Positions 35,185 to 43,059 of a DNA stretch of 64,000 nt are shown here, one piece after another (position 1 is the first letter of the stretch; each line of letters begins with the position of its first letter). The DNA is from CAYMWF01 sp964394085 [NCBI: uncultured Gemmatimonadota bacterium] (GTDB lineage: Bacteria; GCA-2686955; CAYMWF01): positions 83,336-147,335 of the forward strand of contig CAYMWF010000002.1 of the NCBI GenBank assembly GCA_964394085.1. Reading direction: 5' to 3'. Below the pieces are notes generated by a model, which saw nothing but the letters and a program-made list of their open reading frames with translations, was not told the origin of the DNA and searched no databases. The translations under genes were made by a program, and so were the position numbers.

Positions 35185-36567
35185 TTAAAGCAGTACTTCC
35201 CTTTCGCCGTCTGCAAGAGCTCTCATGATCGGCCCCATCTCAACGTCAGTTGAGCTGAATCCAGACCTCAGATCACCCATAATCAACGGTGAAACCTCCG
35301 CCCCGGAGCTGATATTTGTCAGTATGGAGTTTCCGATACCAACATTTTCACCACAGAGAACCGAACGTGAAATGCCAGAAATGAAATCCCACGTTTTGCC
35401 GACCGGATCGTAAAGAGCATTGATTCGCGTATCATAAACCAGTTTCTTTCCATGAATGTCACGTGCATCAGCAAGTCTGAGTTCCTGGATTGCGGAATCA
35501 TCGGTGAATGAATCAAACATGGCCAGTTCGCGCTTATAGTCCCCTTCGTCCAGAATGAGCATATTTCTGCCGTCATACCTGCCGTATAACCTAGTGCAGG
35601 CTTCCTTCGCCACGTGATGGTTTATATGGAGGAAAACACCTTTACCTCCGGTGCTGTTCCACCGCTTCACAGCGAACCCGCTGTTAGCGCCAAGTTCTTC
35701 AACAGATGAGAAATTGATTTCATCGCTTAGAAGAGTACGGGGTCTAGAAATCTTTCGATCGTTTTCCGATTCCCAGGCACGAAACACCTTCTCCTCGATG
35801 GTTTTCGATCTGAGATCGTCGACCGGCCACGGATTTATCCATTTTGTTTCAGTGGTTTCCTCGACTATCTTCCGGCCGAGTTCCCCGCCGTAAAACATCG
35901 GAACGTGTATTCTTTCAATCCGACGATAAACCATATCGATCGGGGTTCCGTTCAGGTAAAGTTTACCATGCCGGACATCCGGCTTTTCGGCGGGAGTAAT
36001 CCTGAACGCAGTAAATCCGGCGGATTTAAAACCATTCAAGATGATATTATGCGCGGATTCTTCCTCGCTTTCTTCGTATGGTCGCGTGAAAACCGCTACA
36101 ACAGGAAGATCCTTGCGGCCTTCCTGCTTCCAGGTTTCTCTGAAAAGCCTGACGATTCTGGCCAGAATCCTGGTTGGGTGAACCGGGTATCGGATCCTGT
36201 CGGGATCGTAACCTTTTTTGACCGCTCGTTTATACAATTTGACGGAATCGATATTGGGGCAAGCAGGATATGAATTGCAGCAGGGACCTTCGACCAGGGT
36301 CGGTCGGAGATCGATTATCCGCCTGGGATTCTCGGAATCAACAACACCCATGAACAAAACATCAAGACCCAGCAGGGAACTGTGCGGATATCCCTCCCGC
36401 CGGCAGAAAACCAGATACGCATCCAGGGCATCAAGACATAATTGCCTGGTTTCTTCCCAAACCCTGCCTATAACCCAGGTGGGTGATGCGTCGTAACAAC
36501 CGACTTCTTCTTCTTTACCGCGGCCACCATCAAGCAGCCTTAGATCTTCTTCTTGGATCGATGTCAT
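35185..36567 (-). CDS. ATP-grasp ligase-like protein
   Basis: 460 aa. The C-terminal two thirds has the ATP-grasp layout: a pre-ATP-grasp region with VAVFTRPYEES and GTPIDMVYRRIERI (209-220), then FAVKRWNSTGGKGVFL (nucleotide-binding Lys301 and the Gly-rich loop 307-310), IQEL (Glu362), YDTRI (Asp379, Arg381) and TNISSG (Asn418), the usual Mg-ATP ligands. ATP-grasp enzymes form amide bonds via acyl phosphates; acceptor and donor here are unknown. The N-terminal ~140 residues are Cys-bearing (GPCCNSYPACPNID) and unrecognised. It lies between an aminotransferase and two proteasome-like genes, all same strand. The start ATG has GGGGG upstream. Confidence 0.75.
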   Translation of the reverse strand: MTSIQEEDLRLLDGGRGKEEEVGCYDASPTWVIGRVWEETRQLCLDALDAYLVFCRREGYPHSSLLGLDVLFMGVVDSENPRRIIDLRPTLVEGPCCNSYPACPNIDSVKLYKRAVKKGYDPDRIRYPVHPTRILARIVRLFRETWKQEGRKDLPVVAVFTRPYEESEEESAHNIILNGFKSAGFTAFRITPAEKPDVRHGKLYLNGTPIDMVYRRIERIHVPMFYGGELGRKIVEETTETKWINPWPVDDLRSKTIEEKVFRAWESENDRKISRPRTLLSDEINFSSVEELGANSGFAVKRWNSTGGKGVFLHINHHVAKEACTRLYGRYDGRNMLILDEGDYKRELAMFDSFTDDSAIQELRLADARDIHGKKLVYDTRINALYDPVGKTWDFISGISRSVLCGENVGIGNSILTNISSGAEVSPLIMGDLRSGFSSTDVEMGPIMRALADGEREVLL

Positions 36568-36685
36568 AGTTACCCCCGCGGCGTTGCATTTTCAACCCGA
36601 GAAGTTAAAACTTTCGCGGCATGCTTCGCCGGATAATCCGGAACAGGCGAGTTGCTGCACCGAATAACGTATATTTCCTTTTTTA

Positions 36686-38005
36686 TTACTGGAGATGCCG
36701 GTGATCGGAATGGAACCGCGCTATTCTGTTTTCCAGTTCTTTCATGAGTTCCATGCCGGTCAGTGACACACAGGCCCGGATACCCTCGCTCCTGCTACTG
36801 CCGGTGGTTCCAAGGCTGATAGCGCTGATACCGTAATAAATGAGTTCCCTGAGCAGTTCCGGACCGTCCAGGCCGGGATACGAAATGGTAAAATAGAAAC
36901 CATCTGCCAGCGGTTCGCCAAGATCATTGTCATAAACAAGGCGGAACCCGTTGGAGAGGAATATTTCTTTCATCGTGACAGCGCGCCTGGCATATTCTTG
37001 AACTTCTGACAGGAAATCGTATTTACCTTCGTTCGCGGCTCTCAACAGGGCAAGCAGTCCATATTGAGGGGTCTCTGGAACTCCGGCCGTCATCGAATAC
37101 AATCCTCCATGCATGAAGGCATGACCCAGGATTTCGGTCCCGAAATATTTCCCCAGGTTAGGATATTTGCGACGCATAAGTGCTGGAGAAACTACTGCCA
37201 GGGCGATTCGCTGCCCCGCGTAGCTGAACATCTTGGAGCTGGATATAAGAATAAAGTAATTATCGGTATACTTGGCTACCGTCGGTTGATAAGGCGGTTT
37301 TCCGGGTACCGAATAGTCTTTTCTGAAATCCATACCGAAGTATGCCATATCTTCGATAGCGATTACATCGTGCGCCGTGCACAGTTCACCAATACCTCGA
37401 AGCTCCTCTTCGGTTAGAACGATCCATGTAGGATTGTTTGGGCTGGACCAGAGGATTCCGGCAACATCCCGTTTTTCGAGGCGTTTCGATAAGGTGGAAA
37501 TCAGGCGTTCACCACGATTCTCGTGAAAATCTATATGATCCGTATCGAGTGCTAGAACTTTGCTCTGCAGCTTGTTAACAGGGAATCCCGGATCGAGATA
37601 CAGGATCGTGCGGCGGGCAGGATCAATCCGACCCACGACCGCCTGGGAGACGAAACAACCCTGCATGGCGCCGATGGTCGGGACGCAACCCTCGGATGTT
37701 ACATCGAGATCGAGAAAGAGTTTCACAAAGCGAGCCGCCTGTTCTTTCAGCTCGGGAATACCGTCAAATGGAGCATAGGTGTTCGTTACCCCGCGATTCA
37801 ACGCTTCGATTTCCGCATCCACTCCGATTCTATTCGAAGGCAGACCGGGGATACCGAACTCCATCCGGATGAATTTTTCACCCAGCTCATTCTCGATCAG
37901 ATGAACGATCCTGTTAACCTCGCGGATTGACCCGTGCCCCGGATCGATACCATATTCATTTATGATATCGTCTATTATCTCTCTATCGAATGGTATCTTC
38001 GGCAT
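36686..38005 (-). CDS. PLP-dependent aminotransferase, class I/II
   Basis: 439 aa, fold-type I. Motifs in order: YAPFDGIPELKEQAARF (78 on), GAMQGCF (phosphate-binding turn), SSPNNPTW (Asn190-Pro192), EDMAYFGMDF (Asp219 and Tyr222 contact PLP), SSSKMFSYAGQR (Lys258 Schiff base, Arg266), and a C-terminal EGIRACVS (carboxylate-binding Arg). Substrate specificity cannot be read. It is the first gene of the minus-strand set with the ATP-grasp ligase and the proteasome-like pair, separated from the ligase by 118 bases, so co-transcription is likely but not certain. Confidence 0.9.
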   Translation of the reverse strand: MPKIPFDREIIDDIINEYGIDPGHGSIREVNRIVHLIENELGEKFIRMEFGIPGLPSNRIGVDAEIEALNRGVTNTYAPFDGIPELKEQAARFVKLFLDLDVTSEGCVPTIGAMQGCFVSQAVVGRIDPARRTILYLDPGFPVNKLQSKVLALDTDHIDFHENRGERLISTLSKRLEKRDVAGILWSSPNNPTWIVLTEEELRGIGELCTAHDVIAIEDMAYFGMDFRKDYSVPGKPPYQPTVAKYTDNYFILISSSKMFSYAGQRIALAVVSPALMRRKYPNLGKYFGTEILGHAFMHGGLYSMTAGVPETPQYGLLALLRAANEGKYDFLSEVQEYARRAVTMKEIFLSNGFRLVYDNDLGEPLADGFYFTISYPGLDGPELLRELIYYGISAISLGTTGSSRSEGIRACVSLTGMELMKELENRIARFHSDHRHLQ

Positions 38006-38283
38006 TATCTAGTCTCCGTGATAAGTAACGACACATTCCGGACAAAAAATCAAGAGAGCGAATCTAACAAAAATCCCCGGATTCTGCAACCTTGCCGGAG
38101 ACGAAAAGGTTAAAAATCTCAGTTTCGGTCATTTCGCGGATTGGGGAGAACGCACAGATTTCCCGTGTTCCAGCTTCCTGTCTAAGGGATACAATGACGG
38201 AGCGATACTACGCCCCCTTCAGAAGACGGCAAAACGGGATCATTCTGGAGAAGGATTCTGGAAATGACTCGACGCGTTACACT

Positions 38284-39705
38284 TTAAGTTACTGGTTCCA
38301 GAATCGGCCCCTCACGGGAATCACGAATTGAAAAACCCAGTTCAAGGATGCGATCTCTCAAAGCATCCGCAGCCTGCCAGTTTTGCTCGGCACGCGCAGT
38401 TTCCCGTTGCTGCAGGAGCTCGCTTACTTCACCGGGGATTTCGAGTCCGTCAACCTCATTTGATTTTTCTTTGGCTGAATCGAAGCGCAATCCGAGGATC
38501 CGATCGAAATCGGCGAGAATCGGATAATACCCCTTTCTGCCTGACCGCGCTGATTTTATAGTCTTCCAAACTACGGCCAGGGCCCTAGGCATATTCAGGT
38601 CGTCCCGTATCGCTTCGCGGAATTCCTGCTGGAGATTCACCAGTTCGTCATGATCGGCTTCAGGCAATGATTGATCTTCCCTGGCCCGCAATCCAGCCAC
38701 CTGATTTCTCATGCGTTCGAAAGCATTCGCCGCTGACGTCACACCTTGCCACGTGAAATTCAATTGGCTCCGATAATGCCCGGTAAGGCAGAAATAGCGG
38801 TAGTCGAGACCTCCAAGCCCTCTCTCCTCCAGGTCTTTGATTCTGTAGAAATTTCCTAAGCTTTTCGACATTTTACCTCCGTCGATCTGGAGGAATTCAC
38901 CGTGCATCCAGATGCGAGCGGCTGGATGCCCGAGTAAGGCTTCATTCTGGGCTATCTCGTTTTCATGATGTACCGGGATATGGTCAACTCCACCGGTGTG
39001 AATATCAAATTCCTTACCAAGATAGTGTAGCCCCATGGCTGAGCACTCGATGTGCCATCCAGGATATCCGACACCCCATGGGCTCTCCCATTTCATGATG
39101 TGACCCGGCTCGGCTATTTTCCAGAGTGCAAAATCGGCAGGATGTCGCTTCTCAGGATTCACTTCGATTCGGGCTCCTGACTTTTGATTTTCAAGCCGAA
39201 GCCCGGATAATTTGCCATAACCTATGAATTTTTCGACTGAGAAGTAGATGCCGTCGGTTATCTGATATGTAAAACCACGCTCCTCGAGTTGGGCGACAAA
39301 GTCTATCATTTCATCGATATGCTCTGTAGCTTTGCATTCGATACCGGGTCTGAGGATATTCAGTTTCTCGAAAGACTCGAAGAAGTCTTTCGTGTACATC
39401 TCTGCAATCTCCTCGGGTGTTTTCTGGAGTCGCTTGGCGCCGGTCACCATTTTATCTTCACCTTCATCAGCGTCCGAAACCAGGTGGCCGACATCAGTGA
39501 TGTTCATTACATGGGTGACTTCGAATCCTTCATATTCAAGGCTCCGTCTGAGTATATCCGCGAAAATATAACTCCTGAAATTGCCGATGGTCGCATACTG
39601 GTAAACAGTTGGTCCGCATGTATATATTCCGGCAGAACCGGGATTGAGCGGGGAGAAGGGTTCTTTTTTTCTGCCAAGTGTATTGAAGAGAGTCAATCCG
39701 GACAT
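38284..39705 (-). CDS. cysS: Cysteinyl-tRNA synthetase
   Basis: Class I synthetase charging tRNA-Cys. 473 aa. YTCGPTVYQYATIGNFRSYIFADILRR carries the zinc Cys and HIGH-equivalent (here TIGN), followed by HVMNITDVGH. Further on GYPGWHIECSAMG and HTGGVDHIPVHHENEIAQ are the zinc and anticodon-near blocks, and KMSKSLGNF is the KMSKS loop. The C-terminal helical domain and anticodon part are complete. Monocistronic on the minus strand; the 279-base gap to the aminotransferase gene downstream shows no gene. Confidence 0.97.
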   Translation of the reverse strand: MSGLTLFNTLGRKKEPFSPLNPGSAGIYTCGPTVYQYATIGNFRSYIFADILRRSLEYEGFEVTHVMNITDVGHLVSDADEGEDKMVTGAKRLQKTPEEIAEMYTKDFFESFEKLNILRPGIECKATEHIDEMIDFVAQLEERGFTYQITDGIYFSVEKFIGYGKLSGLRLENQKSGARIEVNPEKRHPADFALWKIAEPGHIMKWESPWGVGYPGWHIECSAMGLHYLGKEFDIHTGGVDHIPVHHENEIAQNEALLGHPAARIWMHGEFLQIDGGKMSKSLGNFYRIKDLEERGLGGLDYRYFCLTGHYRSQLNFTWQGVTSAANAFERMRNQVAGLRAREDQSLPEADHDELVNLQQEFREAIRDDLNMPRALAVVWKTIKSARSGRKGYYPILADFDRILGLRFDSAKEKSNEVDGLEIPGEVSELLQQRETARAEQNWQAADALRDRILELGFSIRDSREGPILEPVT

Positions 39706-39946
39706 TAATCAGCTCCAATCATCGCCGTGCCGTTAGCATGAAGCCCGATATTATGCCATAATCTATCGATTTTTTCAAGATCGGTATAACACCTATAAAT
39801 CAATTGGGAGATTACATTCTCTGGATTTCGTGCTAAGGTATCTGGCTCTATATCCCGGCAAGGTATGCCCGTATTCCGCCGCGCCGGTGAAAATCCGCTG
39901 CTCGAACAAGGAAGCTTATTACGAAAAATCAACAGTGGAGGAAGGA

Positions 39947-41167
39947 TTGGAATATCCCAAACTGAGACCCGTTCAGGTGGTTGTTGCAGAGCATGAAGGA
40001 AGCCCTGTTTATTTGTTGACCGACCCGCTCGGTCTCTCGACCAACCCGGTTGGTGTTTCCCCTGCCGCCTTCGAGCTCCTCAAGCTGTTCGATGGAACCA
40101 ATAAGGTCGAGGATATCCAGGCCGCCGCCACCAGAATGGCAGGAAGCATCGTATTCAGAGCCGACATCGAAAACCTCATAAAAGCGCTGGATAACGAATA
40201 CGTGCTGGACAATGACAGGTTCCGGTCGAAACTGAGTGAGCTGGAAAAAGAATATGTCGATGCACCTGTCAGAAAAGCCTCGTTTTCAGGAGCGGGATAT
40301 CCGGACGATGCGGAAGAGTTGGGAAAGCTTCTCGATTCATTCACGAGTGACAAAGCGGATCAGCCCGAGCCGGGTCAAAAACCCGGGGATAGTCCGTGCG
40401 GTGCAGTCATACCCCATATCGATCCGGCCCGGGGAGGATCAACGTACGGCGCAGTATACAAAGAGATGATCGGCATGAAGGAACCGGATACTTTCATTAT
40501 TCTCGGAACCTGCCACCAAGCATCCGATCGGATGTTCATCCTGACCGGGAAGGATTATGAAACACCACTGGGAACTGTCAGGTCGGATACGCAACTCCTT
40601 GAACTAATCGAGAAAGAGACGGGAGGTTGCTATCAATCCCAGGAATGGCTTCATAAACAGGAGCATTCAATCGAATTCCAGGTTTTATTCATTGCCCGGT
40701 ATTTTCCCGGAGCCCGGATCCTGCCGGTTCTCTGCGGCTCCTTTCATGATCCTGAAACCGGCGAGCTTCCCATGGAACCGCCTGAAGAAGCGGAGCGTTT
40801 TATCGATGCACTGCGGATCGCCGTGGAAACCTCAGATAAATCTCTATTTACCATAGCCAGCGCAGATTTATCCCACGTGGGTCCGCGATTCGGTGATGCA
40901 TTCCGCATCGAAGGGCTTCATCCGAAGCGGATCGAGCTGGAGGATCGAACATTCCTGGAGGGTTTTCAGAAGGGTGACAGGCGGGAGTTGTACCGGATAT
41001 TGGCTGGGAGTAAGAACAGGAATCACATCTGCGGTTACGGAGCCATTTATACATTAATGGGGCAATACGACCCTTGCAGGGGTTTAATCAGAAGCTATAA
41101 ACAATGGCTGGACCCTGAGGGAACCGTGTCATTCGCAGGAGGCCTGCTATACCGGGCTGACGACTAA
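39947..41167 (+). CDS. MEMO1-family (AmmeMemoRadiSam system protein B) with N-terminal winged-helix-like domain
   Basis: 406 aa from TTG 39947. GGAGG at 39937-39941 is placed five bases before this TTG, while the longer open frame from 39830 has no ribosome site. The C-terminal ~270 residues are a MEMO domain: GAVIPHIDPARGGSTYGAVY, IILGTCHQ, E-H-S-I-E-F-Q-V at the metal-site His/Glu block, VLCGSF, SADLSHVGPRFG, ICGYGAIYTLM. The N-terminal ~90 residues (GLSTNPVGVSPAAFELLKLFDGTNKVEDIQ) look like a PqqD-type winged helix. MEMO proteins often occur with an AMMECR1 and a radical-SAM protein; neither is present here. Non-haem metal-dependent redox chemistry is the proposed role. Confidence 0.88.
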   Translation: MEYPKLRPVQVVVAEHEGSPVYLLTDPLGLSTNPVGVSPAAFELLKLFDGTNKVEDIQAAATRMAGSIVFRADIENLIKALDNEYVLDNDRFRSKLSELEKEYVDAPVRKASFSGAGYPDDAEELGKLLDSFTSDKADQPEPGQKPGDSPCGAVIPHIDPARGGSTYGAVYKEMIGMKEPDTFIILGTCHQASDRMFILTGKDYETPLGTVRSDTQLLELIEKETGGCYQSQEWLHKQEHSIEFQVLFIARYFPGARILPVLCGSFHDPETGELPMEPPEEAERFIDALRIAVETSDKSLFTIASADLSHVGPRFGDAFRIEGLHPKRIELEDRTFLEGFQKGDRRELYRILAGSKNRNHICGYGAIYTLMGQYDPCRGLIRSYKQWLDPEGTVSFAGGLLYRADD

Positions 41168-41187
41168 AATCAGGGGACTTTTGCATA

Positions 41188-42177
41188 CTACCTCAAAACC
41201 GGTTCGATATATCTCATCTGCACTCCTTCAGCTTCAGCATCGGAGTTCACAATATACTTGTTCATTTTGGGAAGGATCTGCTCCATCGTTTCGATGTACA
41301 GCCTGAGCTCCGTTACATCCCTGCTCCTGGGATATTCTTCAAGAAGTGAGCAGAAGCGATCGGCATCTCCCACTGCTTTTCTTTCAACCTCTGTCCGGTA
41401 GGCCTCTGCCTCTTCAATCATACGCCGTGCCTCACCTTTCGCCTGAGGTATAACATTGTTGCGGTAACCCCGAGCCTCATTTATATAACGTTCGCGATCT
41501 TCCCTTGCACTGGCCACATCCATGAAAGCATCGCTGACAGCCTGAGGAGGACGAACAGATTGGAGATGCGTCGCCAGGATTTTGATCCCGCATGCGTACT
41601 GATCGAGTTCTTCCTGGACGCGATTCCTGATCTCGTTCTGTATCGCCGGTTTAGAGATGGTCAGAATATCGTCTACGGCAAGTGATCCTGAGATCGAAGT
41701 CAAGGCGGCGCGAGCCGATTTATTGATGAGAGAACCGGGATCTATAATCGAGAAAAGATACTCGGCGGGATTCGAGATTGAATATTGGACCAGGAGTTCA
41801 ACATTGATCACGTTCTCGTCCCCTGTCAGCACCTCCCTCTCTCCGGCATTAACGGAAGACCGGCCATCTATCGAGAATCCGACAGCCACACGTTTTATTT
41901 CAGTAACCTTCACCAGGTAACACCTGTCGATGGGATAAGGCAACCGGTAGTGGATTCCGGAGGAGACCATATTTTTTTCCAGGGCTCCGAAACGGAGCAC
42001 GACTCCCCGCTCTTCCGGCTGCACAACATAGAAGCCTGACAGGACATAAATTACACAAGCCGCCGCGACGAACCAGAACCCAGCCTGACGCAGACCTCCG
42101 ATACCCCGTTTCAAATCGGAGCGAACGTTTGCTCCGGCGGAACCGATCATTTTGTCTTCCGACTCACCGGAAATCAC
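41188..42177 (-). CDS. hflK: HflK-type SPFH/stomatin protein
   Basis: 329 aa. One N-terminal membrane segment (about 33-52) then an SPFH domain: VVQPEERGVVLRFGALEKNMVSSGIHYRLPYPID, LTGDENVINVELLVQY, and the HflK hallmark SVRPPQAVSDAFMDVASAREDRERYINEARGYRNNVIPQAKGEA coiled region. HflK and HflC form a large membrane cage around the FtsH protease. GTG 42177 overlaps the hflC stop (GTGA) and has AGGAGG six bases upstream; ATG 42150 with GGAAG is the alternative. Order in the operon is CDF-HflK fusion, HflC, HflK. Confidence 0.92.
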   Translation of the reverse strand: MISGESEDKMIGSAGANVRSDLKRGIGGLRQAGFWFVAAACVIYVLSGFYVVQPEERGVVLRFGALEKNMVSSGIHYRLPYPIDRCYLVKVTEIKRVAVGFSIDGRSSVNAGEREVLTGDENVINVELLVQYSISNPAEYLFSIIDPGSLINKSARAALTSISGSLAVDDILTISKPAIQNEIRNRVQEELDQYACGIKILATHLQSVRPPQAVSDAFMDVASAREDRERYINEARGYRNNVIPQAKGEARRMIEEAEAYRTEVERKAVGDADRFCSLLEEYPRSRDVTELRLYIETMEQILPKMNKYIVNSDAEAEGVQMRYIEPVLR

Positions 42178-43052
42178 GGCATTCCTCCTTCAAGCAACTT
42201 TAGAAGCTCCGAATCCGATGAAAGGATTATCGTAGTTTTTTCATTCAGAAATTTTCTGTACGACTCTAGGGTTCGGAGAAGCCGGTAGAAATCCTCATCT
42301 TTTCCATAGGCGTCTGCATACGTGCGCATAGCAGCGGCATCTCCCTCTCCCTTTATCTTTTCCGCCTTTTCATATGCCTCCGCAAGGATCTCGCGTCTTT
42401 CTTTGTCAGCCTCTGCTCTTATTCTGGTAGCCTCAGACTCACCCTGGGCGCGGTATTTCCGGGCCATCATCGCCCGTTCCGCTTTCATCCTGTCGTAAAC
42501 CGAATATTTGTTCTGCTCAGGAAGATTGAGCCATTTCATCTGGATTTCCAGTATTTCAACACCGAATTCAGCTGCTGCTATTTCAGCGCATTGCTCGGTC
42601 ACACCGGTCATCAGAGAATCAAGCACCATTTCTTCGGGATTACAGGAAATCAAAGACGAAAGCGGTTGACGACCCAGCATCGATCCGATTGTGGAAGCGG
42701 ATATGTCTTTCAGTCTGATTTCAGCGTTTGCCACATCGGAAAGGCGCTTTATGAATGTTTCGACATCATCCACCCTCCAGCAGATGTAGCAATCGACAAT
42801 TATGTTTTTCTTGTCATGTGTAAGATATTCCACAGGCATCGTATCCAGCACCTGGATCCGCTTTTCGATCTTTCTTATCGTTTCGACCGGTTCCGGAAGC
42901 TTCATATAGAGACCAGGCTCGGTGATGACGCGTCGAAGCTCGCCAAAATGAGTCAGCGCGCCAAGCTGGTCCTCGCTTATGGTGAAGAAAATGCTCCGCA
43001 GCAGCAGGATTAATATGATAATTATTCCTGCAAAGATAAGCCACCGTCGCAT
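42174..43052 (-). CDS. hflC: HflC-type SPFH protein
   Basis: 292 aa. N-terminal membrane anchor (MRRWLIFAGIIIILILLLRSIFF), then FTISEDQLGALTHFGELRRVITEPGLYMKLPEPVETIRKIEKR, VDCYICWRVDD and DRMKAERAMMARKYRAQGESEATRIRAEADKER, all typical of HflC. It partners HflK in the FtsH-regulating membrane complex. ATG 43052 has GGAGGAG upstream, seven bases after the stop of the preceding fusion gene. Confidence 0.94.
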   Translation of the reverse strand: MRRWLIFAGIIIILILLLRSIFFTISEDQLGALTHFGELRRVITEPGLYMKLPEPVETIRKIEKRIQVLDTMPVEYLTHDKKNIIVDCYICWRVDDVETFIKRLSDVANAEIRLKDISASTIGSMLGRQPLSSLISCNPEEMVLDSLMTGVTEQCAEIAAAEFGVEILEIQMKWLNLPEQNKYSVYDRMKAERAMMARKYRAQGESEATRIRAEADKERREILAEAYEKAEKIKGEGDAAAMRTYADAYGKDEDFYRLLRTLESYRKFLNEKTTIILSSDSELLKLLEGGMP

Positions 43053-43059
43053 CGTCGAT

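Noticed and set aside
33025-36567. Classical Anbu proteasome operon
   Set aside because: There is no alpha-E or transglutaminase gene, the subunits are about 100 residues longer than Anbu, and an aminotransferase is present instead; only a distant parallel is claimed.
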